Assembly (NCBI GenBank): GCA_004374725.1
Contig: SOKK01000061.1
Span: forward strand, 1-6,782
Length of the DNA stretch: 6,782 bases
Origin: Patescibacteria group bacterium
GTDB taxonomy: Bacteria > Patescibacteriota > SOKK01
Direction: 5' to 3'
Of the stretch, positions 1 to 6,144 are shown piece by piece. Within the stretch, counting starts at the first letter, position 1, and each line of letters starts with the position of its first letter. The translations under genes were made by a program, and so were the position numbers. The notes under the pieces are model-generated. The model was not told where the DNA came from and did no database searches. It was given only the letters and a program-made list of their open reading frames with translations.

Positions 1-51
1 GCGGATTTTTTCATTGTTTTGAGTCCCGGCGGGAATTTTTACCTTTACTTA
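1..51 (-). other. dnaJ: In-frame continuation of dnaJ beyond the TAA
   Basis: Reading straight on from the TAA at 49-51 gives 16 sense codons to the window edge: VKVKIPAGTQNNEKIR. This matches the DnaJ segment normally written as T-L-D-G-[K/R]-V-K-L-K-I-P-A-G-T-Q in C-terminal domain II. The stop therefore replaces exactly one conserved basic residue, with no frame change on either side. A single A-to-T change (AAA to TAA) would explain it. The rest of the gene lies outside the window. Confidence 0.9.
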
Positions 52-951
52 TCCCTTCACAGTATTTGTTTCAACTGTGCTACCCAAGGCAGCCTGGGAA
101 AAAGTAATTGGGAGCTTACTGTAAATATCCCTTCCTTTACGTCTAAAAACTAGGTCTTGTTCAACGGCGATGTTTACAAATAGATCGCCAGGTTTAGTTC
201 CCTTTTCTCCCGCATTTCCCGCGCCACTTAATCTAAGCGTTGCTCCATTTTCAACCCCGGCGGGAATTTTAATTTCAATTAATTGGTTATCTTTGACCCA
301 ACCTTTCTCCCTACATTTTTTGCAGGGTCTTTCAGGAATCTTTCCTTCACCACGACACTGGTCACAAACTGTTTCCTGGATGAAATGTCCGAAAAGAGTA
401 CGACGGGCATTTCTGATTGTTCCTTGTCCTTGACATTTTGGACAAGTTTTTAATTTTGTATTTGGTTCTGTTCCACTTCCACTGCAGTGTTCACATAGGA
501 TTTGTTTCTGAATCCGAATTTTTTTTATTATTCCAAAAACAGCCTCTTTAAAGTTGATTTTCAAGTTAATTTCTAGGTCACTCCCTCTTTGAGGTTGATA
601 CGAGCGGCGAGCACCTGTTCTTTCCCCTCCAAACATTGACTCGAAAATGTCGCCAAAACTACCAAAGTTAAAATCACCAAAGTCAAAATTCGCTCCTTGG
701 AACCCTTGTCTTGGGTCAAAACCTTGCTGGAATCCACCACTGTCAAAACCGGTCTTACCAAACTGATCGTACTGACTCTTTTTTTGAGGGTCAGAAAGAA
801 TTTGATAGGCCGCATTAATCTCCTTGAATTTGGCTTCCTCACCGCCTTTTTTGTCTGGATGGTATTTGTGCGCAAGCTTTCTATAAGCGCGTTTGATCTC
901 TCCCGGGGTGGCGTCTTTGGAAACTCCTAGAATTTGGTAGTAGTTGGACAT
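49..951 (-). CDS. dnaJ: Chaperone protein DnaJ (Hsp40), ends early at an in-frame TAA
   Basis: This is the co-chaperone that delivers unfolded proteins to DnaK and stimulates its ATPase in the cytoplasm. The J domain covers residues 1-70 with the HPD motif at 31-33. A Gly/Phe-rich linker spans about 66-110. The zinc-binding region has four CxxC pairs at 153/156, 170/173, 196/199 and 210/213; the first three are CxxCxGxG and the fourth ends CREKG, lacking the first Gly. C-terminal domain I follows from about 220. The reading frame stops after 300 residues at TVKG, whereas full-length family members have about 370. The same frame continues past the stop with recognisable DnaJ sequence, so this is a nonsense codon and not a natural end. 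As read, the product would lack C-terminal domain II and the dimerisation region. The ATG start gives the canonical N-terminus (SNYYQILGV). No Shine-Dalgarno is visible; a heptamer array and a hairpin lie just upstream. The family call is certain; whether the gene is intact, a pseudogene or misassembled is open. Confidence 0.95.
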   Translation of the reverse strand: MSNYYQILGVSKDATPGEIKRAYRKLAHKYHPDKKGGEEAKFKEINAAYQILSDPQKKSQYDQFGKTGFDSGGFQQGFDPRQGFQGANFDFGDFNFGSFGDIFESMFGGERTGARRSYQPQRGSDLEINLKINFKEAVFGIIKKIRIQKQILCEHCSGSGTEPNTKLKTCPKCQGQGTIRNARRTLFGHFIQETVCDQCRGEGKIPERPCKKCREKGWVKDNQLIEIKIPAGVENGATLRLSGAGNAGEKGTKPGDLFVNIAVEQDLVFRRKGRDIYSKLPITFSQAALGSTVETNTVKG

Positions 952-957
952 GGGGGT

Positions 958-985
958 GGCAGATAGCAGATAGGCGATGTGAGAT
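958..985. repeat. Degenerate heptamer array upstream of dnaJ
   Basis: Four 7-nt units in phase on the plus strand: GGCAGAT, AGCAGAT, AGGCGAT and GTGAGAT. Successive units match at 6, 5 and 4 of 7 bases. The array begins 6 nt from the dnaJ start codon and occupies the place where a ribosome binding site would be expected; none is present. Its last units run into the hairpin at 976-997. Confidence 0.6.
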
Positions 986-997
986 TTTTCTCACATC
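976..997. promoter_or_regulatory. Perfect 9-bp hairpin or palindrome in the dnaJ leader
   Basis: GATGTGAGA at 976-984 is repeated in perfect inversion at 989-997 around a 4-nt T-rich loop, 25 nt upstream of the dnaJ ATG. It could act as RNA (leader hairpin) or as DNA (dyad operator). It is not the CIRCE element that HrcA binds (TTAGCACTC-N9-GAGTGCTAA). On the minus strand no T-run follows it, so it is not a good terminator for the upstream gene. Its role is unknown. Confidence 0.55.
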
Positions 998-1000
998 TTT

Positions 1001-1042
1001 TCAAATAAATAAGCAACAAATTTATGAAGATCTGTTGCTTAT
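1001..1042 (-). terminator. Probable intrinsic terminator after the L25 gene
   Basis: A perfect 10-bp stem (ATAAGCAACA at 1009-1018 with its complement at 1033-1042) encloses a 14-nt loop. On the minus strand it is followed by TTATTTGA, a T-rich tract broken by single purines. It starts 22 nt after the L25 stop codon, the right place for a terminator. The stem is AT-rich, so termination may be partial; an mRNA 3'-end stabilising hairpin is the alternative. Confidence 0.5.
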
Positions 1043-1064
1043 CGCTTAGGTCAAATCAGGATAA

Positions 1065-1862
1065 TTATTTCTTTTTACCTTCTTTAGCTTTTGGGGCTTC
1101 TTTGCTACTCGTCGGCTGGTCTGTCTCTGGGATAGGTTTCTTCTCCTCACCTGGGGTGGGCTTGGCTGCTTCTTCTCCTTCCTTACCTTCTTTCTCTTCA
1201 TCCTCCTTGCCTTCTTCACCTTCTTCCTCTTCTTTTTTCTCTGAAATTACTTCAACTTCATCGACGTCAGTCTCAGCTTCTTCCTCCAGAGCTTCTAGCT
1301 CTTCCTCACTACGTGGAGGGGTAACAGTTACTACAACTTCTTCGAGATCTGCTTCTACTTTAATTTCTTTCCCGATCTTCAAATCTTTGATATGAATATC
1401 ATCTTCAAAAGTTTCTAAAGGAGAAATGTCTACTTCAATTGAAGCTGGAAGATCTTTGGGCAAACAAGTAATTTTTAACTCAGTGATATTTTTAATAAGG
1501 ATTCCTTCCTCCTCTTTAACTGCTTTTGATTGACCAGTAAACTTCAAAGGTATCTCGGTGGTGATTTCTTTGTCCATTCTGATCTGATAGAAATCTACAT
1601 GCAGGTAATTGCCAGTTAAAGGTTCTTTTTGAACTTCATGAATTAATACTTTGACAGGCGTACTTTTATCAATTGCCAAATCGATGAAATGGCTTAAACC
1701 TGCTTTTTTGTAGGCCTGGATGAAGTTGTATTGGTTTACTTTGAGGGACTGGGATTTTACTTTATCCCCATAAATGACTGCGGGAATAAGCCCTTCTTCG
1801 CGAAGGGTTTTTGGTTTCTTTTTAAGGTTTCTTGGTTGAGCAGTTAAGTTAATTGCACCCAC
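1065..1862 (-). CDS. rplY: 50S ribosomal protein L25/CTC (TL5 type) with long acidic C-terminal tail
   Basis: L25 binds 5S rRNA in the central protuberance of the 50S subunit. Residues 5-93 form the 5S-binding domain, with the family signatures GLIPAVIYG (24-32) and LHVDFYQI (87-94). Residues about 100-184 form the second beta domain of the long CTC/TL5 form. Residues 185-265 are a low-complexity tail with about 29 Glu and 14 Lys among 81 positions, plus a Pro/Thr/Ser stretch. It is probably disordered, and makes the protein (265 aa) longer than the usual 185-220. The start is GTG at 1860-1862; translation from there gives the expected MxxINLTAQ-type N-terminus and no nearby ATG fits. The gene begins 5 nt after the stop of the zinc-ribbon gene, so the two are surely co-transcribed. 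The gap reads CTCCT on the coding strand, not a Shine-Dalgarno, so initiation may depend on translation of the upstream gene. Confidence 0.93.
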   Translation of the reverse strand: MGAINLTAQPRNLKKKPKTLREEGLIPAVIYGDKVKSQSLKVNQYNFIQAYKKAGLSHFIDLAIDKSTPVKVLIHEVQKEPLTGNYLHVDFYQIRMDKEITTEIPLKFTGQSKAVKEEEGILIKNITELKITCLPKDLPASIEVDISPLETFEDDIHIKDLKIGKEIKVEADLEEVVVTVTPPRSEEELEALEEEAETDVDEVEVISEKKEEEEGEEGKEDEEKEGKEGEEAAKPTPGEEKKPIPETDQPTSSKEAPKAKEGKKK

Positions 1863-1867
1863 AGGAG

Positions 1868-2206
1868 TTATTTACGAGAGTTAAGAATTTTAGTGAAGTC
1901 TCCGTTGAATCCTTTCAAGAAATCATTGAATTTAATGATATCATCATTTTTGAGTGGTCGTTTGGAGACTTTTTCCTTAGAACTAATTTTGTGCTTATCA
2001 AAAGAGGGATTGATACTTGGTTCGTGGACAAGTACGGTACCAATTGCTTTTGTCCGACATTTTTTACAACGCATCTCTAAGAGACAAGTGTTGGCGGTCT
2101 CTTCCAGTAGTCTAATCTCACTTGCTTCATATTGAGAATTGCAAGTAGGGCACTTGGAAAATGCCTGGATGCTTTGAATTAATTTTTCAATTTGGTCCTG
2201 AGTCAT
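1868..2206 (-). CDS. Hypothetical zinc-ribbon protein
   Basis: A 112-residue protein of no family I can name. An N-terminal helix (about 1-16) is followed by a probable zinc ribbon: CPTC at 19-22 and CKKC at 47-50, with another Cys at 41. The second half (61-112) is basic and then helical, with DDIIKFNDFLKGFNGDF near 88-104 followed by KILNSRK. There is no signal peptide or membrane segment, so it is cytoplasmic. Its stop lies 5 nt before the L25 GTG, which suggests co-transcription and a ribosome- or RNA-related role; that is inference only. The ATG start has no Shine-Dalgarno (TTTGTTTCT precedes it) and a heptamer array begins 13 nt upstream. Shorter starts would lose the helix but keep the ribbon; I keep the longest. 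Confidence 0.85.
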   Translation of the reverse strand: MTQDQIEKLIQSIQAFSKCPTCNSQYEASEIRLLEETANTCLLEMRCKKCRTKAIGTVLVHEPSINPSFDKHKISSKEKVSKRPLKNDDIIKFNDFLKGFNGDFTKILNSRK

Positions 2207-2219
2207 AGAAACAAATAAC

Positions 2220-2298
2220 AGGTAAGAAGTAATAAGTGATAAGTAAGTCCAGATCTAATTGTCACTTATTACTTCTCACTTCTAACTTGTTGCTTGAT
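2220..2298. repeat. Paired inverted heptamer arrays between tRNA-Lys and the zinc-ribbon gene
   Basis: Plus strand left arm 2220-2247: AGGTAAG, AAGTAAT, AAGTGAT, AAGTAAG. Right arm 2264-2298: ACTTATT, ACTTCTC, ACTTCTA, ACTTGTT, GCTTGAT. The arms are mutually inverted; 2225-2239 and 2262-2276 are a perfect 15-bp inverted repeat with a 22-nt loop. The right arm ends one base from the encoded CCA of tRNA-Lys. In the transcript (minus strand) the order is AAGTNNN units, loop, NNNACTT units. It could end or help process the tRNA transcript. There is no clean T-run after it. Confidence 0.8.
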
Positions 2299-2299
2299 T

Positions 2300-2375
2300 T
2301 GGTGGGCCGTACAGGGATCGAACCTGTGACACCCTGCTTAAAAGGCAGGTGCTCTACCAACTGAGCTAACGGCCC
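2300..2375 (-). tRNA. tRNA-Lys (anticodon TTT)
   Basis: A complete 76-nt cloverleaf. The acceptor stem is GGGCCGT paired with ACGGCCC, the discriminator is A and CCA is encoded (2300-2302). The D-arm region reads GCTCAGTTGGTAGAGC. The anticodon stem CCTGC/GCAGG encloses the loop CTTTTAA, giving anticodon TTT. The T-arm contains GGTTCGATCC. It is flanked on both sides by heptamer arrays, 1 nt from its 3' end and 5 nt from its 5' end. No convincing promoter of its own is visible. Confidence 0.98.
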
Positions 2376-2380
2376 AGGAT

Positions 2381-2457
2381 AAGTCACAAGTCACAAGTTG
2401 CAAGTTACAATTGACTATTCAAATTGCGCCTTGGTTCTTGTAACTTGATACTTGTGG
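2381..2457. repeat. Paired inverted heptamer arrays upstream of tRNA-Lys
   Basis: The clearest array in the window. Plus-strand units at 2381-2415 are AAGTCAC, AAGTCAC, AAGTTGC, AAGTTAC and AATTGAC (23 of 28 positions match between successive units). The opposing arm at 2430-2457 is CTTGGTT, CTTGTAA, CTTGATA, CTTGTGG. Segments 2392-2410 and 2438-2456 are inverted copies with 17 of 19 matches. The array begins 5 nt from the tRNA 5' end, so it lies in the leader that RNase P must remove, or in the promoter region if one exists. Confidence 0.85.
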
Positions 2458-2458
2458 A

Positions 2459-2483
2459 CATAAAACTGCCTTAAAAGCAGTTT
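2459..2483 (-). terminator. Weak terminator-like hairpin after the membrane-protein gene
   Basis: A 7-bp stem (AAACTGC at 2463-2469, GCAGTTT at 2477-2483) with a 7-nt loop lies 32 nt past the stop of the membrane-protein gene. On the minus strand its closing Ts continue into TATG, giving only a short T-run. A second 7-bp inverted repeat (2493-2499 with 2518-2524) spans the stop codon. Either may stabilise the mRNA end rather than terminate. Confidence 0.3.
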
Positions 2484-2515
2484 GTTAAGGGAGGAGAATT
2501 AAGTTAAAGTTTATT

Positions 2516-3031
2516 TTATTCTCCGTTTCTTTTGCGTTTAAAATTTTCAAAGACAATGATAAAGAGAGGTAGAATCAACCACCAAATTCTTAGGTCCATC
2601 ATTACTTTTGCCCAGTGTGATTGAGCAAAAAATTCTGCTCTGCCCTCCGGGGTCATAAAGTAGATAATTGAAGTAATAATCAAGCCGGCGCTTAAGAAAC
2701 TATAGATAACCGTAAAGACAATTGAGCCCATACTGGTGCTTTCGTCTTCTCTTGCAGCATATTTTGCAATGGCAGTCCGGCTCGAAAAGAGAATTGCTAA
2801 AAGGAAAATCGCGATCAGAAATACTGAGGTTTTCAAAACAAAGGTTGAGCTACCAGACTTCAAGATAAAATTAGCAGCTAAGAGTGAATCTCCGACTTCA
2901 TTGGCAACTGCCAACATGATGTAGGTTGTGAGCAAGGTGAGAATAATCCGATTTTTCCCTAAAAGGAAGCCATATGCTACTGCGATTAAGAAGAACAGCA
3001 TAATAAAAAGATCCCAGGTTGGTATTGTCAT
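2516..3031 (-). CDS. Small multi-pass membrane protein, family not recognised
   Basis: A 171-residue integral membrane protein with five hydrophobic segments at about 7-25, 28-46, 63-82, 101-126 and 147-162. The longest loops are 83-100 (with RTAIAKYAAREDES) and 127-146. The C-terminus is basic (FKRKRNGE). The Asp near the start of the first segment followed by Gly-rich spacing is loosely like CvpA-type proteins, but that is too weak to name it. There is no cleavable signal, enzymatic motif or conserved Cys. It is the only gene here with a strong Shine-Dalgarno (AAGGAG, 3037-3042, 5 nt before the ATG) and it has its own promoter-like sequence at 3066-3094, so it is probably transcribed separately from rpoD. 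It lies between rpoD and tRNA-Lys, which gives no functional clue. Confidence 0.85.
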   Translation of the reverse strand: MTIPTWDLFIMLFFLIAVAYGFLLGKNRIILTLLTTYIMLAVANEVGDSLLAANFILKSGSSTFVLKTSVFLIAIFLLAILFSSRTAIAKYAAREDESTSMGSIVFTVIYSFLSAGLIITSIIYFMTPEGRAEFFAQSHWAKVMMDLRIWWLILPLFIIVFENFKRKRNGE

Positions 3032-3036
3032 AAAAA

Positions 3037-3042
3037 CTCCTT
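3037..3042 (-). promoter_or_regulatory. Shine-Dalgarno site of the membrane-protein gene
   Basis: AAGGAG on the coding strand with a 5-nt TTTTT spacer to the ATG at 3029-3031. It fixes this start. It is notable because none of the other five visible start codons has one. Confidence 0.8.
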
Positions 3043-3065
3043 TTTATTTAAATTAAGCTAATTCT

Positions 3066-3094
3066 ATTATATAACATTACAAGTTAAAAGTTAA
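3066..3094 (-). promoter_or_regulatory. Sigma-70 promoter for the membrane-protein gene
   Basis: A perfect -10 hexamer TATAAT at 3066-3071 is preceded, at a 17-bp spacing, by TTAACT at 3089-3094, matching 4 of 6 bases of TTGACA. Transcription would start near 3059 and give a leader of about 28 nt that includes the Shine-Dalgarno. The -35 box is part of the heptamer array, whose complementary strand repeats TTAACTT every 7 bp, so the array provides alternative -35-like boxes. Confidence 0.6.
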
Positions 3095-3162
3095 ATGTTA
3101 AAAGTTGAAAGTAGATTGAATGGGGGATAGTGTTCCTACTTTTGACATTTGATATTTAACTT
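3081..3162. repeat. Paired inverted heptamer arrays between rpoD and the membrane-protein gene
   Basis: Plus-strand units at 3081-3115 are AAGTTAA, AAGTTAA, ATGTTAA, AAGTTGA and AAGTAGA (24 of 28 successive matches). The opposing arm at 3135-3162 is CCTACTT, TTGACAT, TTGATAT, TTAACTT. Aligned as an inverted repeat, 3088-3115 and 3135-3162 match at about 22 of 28 positions around a 19-nt loop. The arm nearer rpoD ends 3 nt from its stop codon, so the rpoD transcript could fold here; the other arm overlaps the promoter of the next gene. Confidence 0.8.
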
Positions 3163-3165
3163 TGT

Positions 3166-4272
3166 TTAATATCCTTCTAAAACAGTACTGTGATGATGCT
3201 TTCGGATTTTTTCCAAGGCCTTGGCTTCAATCTGGCGGATGCGCTCGCGAGTGACACCAAATTCTTTACCAACTTCTTCAAGGGTGTGGCTTTGTCCACT
3301 TTCCAGTCCAAAGCGCATCTTAATAATCTTTTGTTCGCGTGGGGAGAGAAATTGAATCACTTCATGAACATGTTCTTTCAAGAGGTTGAGGTTGGATTTC
3401 TCTCGGGGGGAAAGTGATTCTTTATCTTCAATGAAATCACCAAGCTTGCTGTCTTCCTCATCACCAACAGGAGTGTCTAGGGAAACTGTTTCCTGGGAAA
3501 CTTTGATAATTTGACGAACTTTTTCGAGGGGGATGTCCATCTCAGCAGCAATTTCCTCAGCGGCTGGTTCACGTCCTAGTTCCTGAACAAGGTTGCGTTG
3601 GATCTGGGTTAGTTTGTTAATTGTTTCAACCATGTGCACAGGGATTCTAATTGTGCGAGCCTGATCAGCAATTGCTCTTGTGATTGCTTGTCTGATCCAC
3701 CAAGTTGCATAGGTAGAAAATTTGTAACCGCGGGTGTGGTCAAATTTCTCTACTGCGCGGAAGAGGCCAATGTTTCCTTCTTGAATTAAGTCAAGAAGTG
3801 TTAATCCCCTTCCGGTGTAGTTTTTGGCAATACTAACGACAAGTCGTAGATTAGCTTCAACTAGTTTTTTTCTGGCTGCTTGTTCACCTTTGAGAATTCG
3901 TTTCGCTAATGCGACTTCTTCCTCCCCAGTTAGCAAGTTGGTCTTTCCGATCTCTCTAAGATACATTTGCACGGAGTCATCAGAACTATCCAGGATATCA
4001 ATTCCCGAAACATTTGTATTCTTCTCTTTTTTTTCTTCTCCTGTAGTTTCGAGGATTAGTTTATCAATTGCATCAATAACTTTAATATTTACTTTGTTGA
4101 ACTTGGCGTAAAGTTCATCTAGTTCTTCAATTTTTTCTTCAACGTTTGGGATTGTGTGGAGGATCTCTTGTTGGGTAACAAACCCTCGTTCTTTGCCAAG
4201 CTGGAAGAGAATTTCTTTGGGGGTGAGATCAGGAGATACTTTGGGCTGGTGCTTTTTACGCCGTTTGGCCAT
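3166..4272 (-). CDS. rpoD: Primary RNA polymerase sigma factor (sigma-70/RpoD)
   Basis: The housekeeping sigma subunit that directs core RNA polymerase to -35/-10 promoters. At 368 aa it is a compact group-1 sigma. Residues 14-85 are a short region 1.1-like segment after a very basic N-terminus (MAKRRKKHQ). Region 1.2 is at about 98-130 ([12 protein letters not shown]). Region 2 is at about 135-205, with the -10 recognition helix around [14 protein letters not shown] (188-201). Region 3 is at about 209-270. Region 4 is at about 305-360 with the -35-binding helix-turn-helix [20 protein letters not shown] (331-350). The large non-conserved insert of proteobacterial RpoD is absent, as in most small-genome bacteria. 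It lies 83 nt downstream of dnaG in the same direction, the usual pairing. The ATG has no Shine-Dalgarno and an A-rich heptamer array begins 2 nt upstream. The start is supported by conserved regions well inside and no competing upstream start. Confidence 0.97.
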   Translation of the reverse strand: MAKRRKKHQPKVSPDLTPKEILFQLGKERGFVTQQEILHTIPNVEEKIEELDELYAKFNKVNIKVIDAIDKLILETTGEEKKEKNTNVSGIDILDSSDDSVQMYLREIGKTNLLTGEEEVALAKRILKGEQAARKKLVEANLRLVVSIAKNYTGRGLTLLDLIQEGNIGLFRAVEKFDHTRGYKFSTYATWWIRQAITRAIADQARTIRIPVHMVETINKLTQIQRNLVQELGREPAAEEIAAEMDIPLEKVRQIIKVSQETVSLDTPVGDEEDSKLGDFIEDKESLSPREKSNLNLLKEHVHEVIQFLSPREQKIIKMRFGLESGQSHTLEEVGKEFGVTRERIRQIEAKALEKIRKHHHSTVLEGY

Positions 4273-4274
4273 GT

Positions 4275-4346
4275 ATAAAAATTCAAAAATTGAAAGTAAA
4301 AAATCAAAACCAGTCTAGATACTTCGTTTCTAGTTTCTAGATTTTA
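4275..4346. repeat. Heptamer arrays between dnaG and rpoD
   Basis: Plus-strand units at 4275-4309 are ATAAAAA, TTCAAAA, ATTGAAA, GTAAAAA and ATCAAAA, consensus NTNNAAA; base bias inflates the match here. At 4326-4346 are GTTTCTA, GTTTCTA and GATTTTA. TCTAGA occurs at 4314-4319 and 4336-4341 and could pair as a 6-bp stem. The arrays fill almost the whole 83-nt gap, leaving 2 nt before the rpoD ATG. Confidence 0.5.
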
Positions 4347-4355
4347 TCTTGAATG

Positions 4356-6140
4356 TTAACCTTCGTTTTGGATACTTGAGAGTTTTTGACTTAATTCAGT
4401 AATTTTTTTAGTGAGATTCTTGATCGTGTTTGTATCTTTTTTGGCTTCGGCCTCTTGGATTTTTTTCTGGAGGATTTTTAGCTTTTTGACTAAGGTGTGG
4501 TTTCTCAGGTTTTGAATTTGGGTTGTAATTTCTGCTTCTCCGAGCGGAGCAGTTAGCTTTTTGTTCTCTTCCTCTATTTTGATAAGAATTAGATTTAGTT
4601 TTGTTCTTTCGGATTGTTCAAGGTTTTTCTCAATGTCAGAGAAGTTGATCTGGACTTTCTTTTTGCTTTTTTCTTGAATTAGGGGGTAGAGCTTCTTGGG
4701 GAAAGTTTCTGTAAGGTCGGAGCTTTTGAGGTCTTTTAGGATCACTGCTTGGAGTTTAGGGTCAAGCAGAATGATTGCAACTAAATACTCCTCAAGCGTT
4801 ATTTGAACTCTGTTTTTGTTCAATTTCTCAGCTTGCCTTAAACTACCTTGAATTTTACCACTTTTTGCTTGTTCTCGCAAGAAATTTTGCATTTCAGCAT
4901 GGAGAATTTTTGGTTCTAAATTAAGCTTGTTAGAAAGCTTTTTTAGGTAGTGATCTTGGTCAATTGGGGACTTTAGTTTTGCAATTAGGGGAAGAATTGC
5001 ATAACTGGCTTGCTTTTGGGCTTGTGGAGTGATCTTTTTGATTTTTTGAAAGGCACTTTCGAAGTAGAAATCCATTATTGGGATTGCGTCTTTGATTGCT
5101 TTTTCCCACTGTTTAGGGTTTTCTTGAATCATTTCATCAGGATCTTTGTATTTGCCGAGGTTGATAATTTTGACGTTGAGGTCTTTTTCGATTGCAGTTT
5201 CAATTCCGCGTTTAGTTGCCTCGCTCCCAGCGCTGTCGGAGTCAAAAGCCAGGAGAATATTTGGGGTATAGCGTTTGATAATTGTAAGTTGTCCTGGGGT
5301 GAGGGCGGTGCCGGAGGTTGCAACGACATTTTGATTTCCTTTCTGCCAAACAGCAAGAACATCCATGTATCCCTCGACGATAATCAATTGGTTTTTTTTG
5401 CGTGCTTCTGTTTTGGCTTGGTCTAAATTATAGACAATTCTGCTTTTGTCGTAGGTTGGAGTTTGAGGGGAGTTAAGGTATTTGGGAGCTTTGTTGTTTT
5501 CTTTTAAGATCCTTCCTCCGAAAGCAATTGTTTTTCCTTCGGGGTTTCTAATCGGGAAGATCAAGCGCCCGCGGAACTTATCGTAAATTTTTCCCTGTTC
5601 GTTTTGAGTCAGGAGTCCTGCTTTGAGAATTTCTTGCTCGGTGTATCCCTTTTTTGTAAGAAAGTCCAAAAGGGCATTGAAATTGTCGGGTGCGTAGCCA
5701 ATTTTGAACTGCTCAATTGTCTTGGGGTTAACTTTGCGTTTCTTAAGATAGTCAAAAGCTTTTTGGCCAAGATCTTGAGAGAGGAAATAGTGGAAAAATT
5801 CGGTGGCTTTCTCGTTAATTTCTGCCAGCTTAACCCTTTCATTTACAAGTTTTGGGTCTTCACGTTTTAGTTCTATCCCAGCTTTGTCGGCGAGAATCCT
5901 TAAGGCCTCTTTAAATTCTACTCCCTCAATTTCCTTAACAAATCCGAAGATGTCTCCACCTTTGCCGCAGCCGAAGCAGTGCCAAATTTGCCGTTCAGGG
6001 CTAATGACGAAGGAAGGAGTTTTTTCACTATGAAAAGGACAGAGCGCTTTATAATTTCGCCCTGCTTTTTTTATACTGAGATAACCTGAGATAACCTCAA
6101 TAATGTCCAGTTGATCTTTGATTTGGTCAACGACAGTCAT
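4356..6140 (-). CDS. dnaG: DNA primase DnaG
   Basis: Synthesises RNA primers for the lagging strand at the replication fork, recruited by the DnaB helicase. At 594 aa it has normal family length. The N-terminal zinc-binding domain (1-100) has the CHC2-type ligands C34, H37, C55 and C58, with CPFHSEKTPSF at 34-44 and WHCFGCGKGGDIF at 53-65. The catalytic core is about 110-360: the basic/KFRGRLIFPI segment at 188-197, the Toprim acidic motif EGYMD at 256-260, DSDSAG at 300-305 and KDPDE at 332-336, which bind the metal ions. Residues about 365-594 are the less conserved helical helicase-binding region, Lys/Glu-rich and coiled-coil-like toward the end (about 520-590). All expected catalytic residues are present. 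The ATG start yields the usual TVVDQIKDQLDIIEVI N-terminus. No Shine-Dalgarno is present; a heptamer array begins 4 nt upstream. It lies upstream of rpoD in the same direction. Confidence 0.97.
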   Translation of the reverse strand: MTVVDQIKDQLDIIEVISGYLSIKKAGRNYKALCPFHSEKTPSFVISPERQIWHCFGCGKGGDIFGFVKEIEGVEFKEALRILADKAGIELKREDPKLVNERVKLAEINEKATEFFHYFLSQDLGQKAFDYLKKRKVNPKTIEQFKIGYAPDNFNALLDFLTKKGYTEQEILKAGLLTQNEQGKIYDKFRGRLIFPIRNPEGKTIAFGGRILKENNKAPKYLNSPQTPTYDKSRIVYNLDQAKTEARKKNQLIIVEGYMDVLAVWQKGNQNVVATSGTALTPGQLTIIKRYTPNILLAFDSDSAGSEATKRGIETAIEKDLNVKIINLGKYKDPDEMIQENPKQWEKAIKDAIPIMDFYFESAFQKIKKITPQAQKQASYAILPLIAKLKSPIDQDHYLKKLSNKLNLEPKILHAEMQNFLREQAKSGKIQGSLRQAEKLNKNRVQITLEEYLVAIILLDPKLQAVILKDLKSSDLTETFPKKLYPLIQEKSKKKVQINFSDIEKNLEQSERTKLNLILIKIEEENKKLTAPLGEAEITTQIQNLRNHTLVKKLKILQKKIQEAEAKKDTNTIKNLTKKITELSQKLSSIQNEG

Positions 6141-6144
6141 GGAA

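Noticed and set aside
1..951. Alternative genetic code explaining the dnaJ stop
   Set aside because: The codon is TAA, which ends every other complete gene here; known reassignments in related lineages concern TGA, which no gene here uses in frame.
976..997. CRP/FNR-type operator (TGTGA ... TCACA) before dnaJ
   Set aside because: The half-sites are 8 nt apart instead of 6, and no such regulator is encoded in the window.
1024..1395. Plus-strand 123-codon Ser-rich frame
   Set aside because: It is the antisense of the Glu/Lys-rich L25 tail; the low-complexity Ser/Phe composition is what GAA/GAG codons give in reverse.
2220..2457. The repeats around tRNA-Lys as a small CRISPR array
   Set aside because: The units are 7 nt, directly adjacent with no spacers, degenerate, and no cas gene is nearby.
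2463..2483. Hairpin resembling the tRNA-Lys anticodon arm (CTGCCTT and AAGCAG shared)
   Set aside because: Only about 15 nt are similar and no acceptor, D or T arm surrounds it, so it is not a tRNA remnant I can support.
5010..5426. Plus-strand 138-codon frame inside dnaG
   Set aside because: It lies wholly antisense to the conserved primase core and shows no recognisable protein features.
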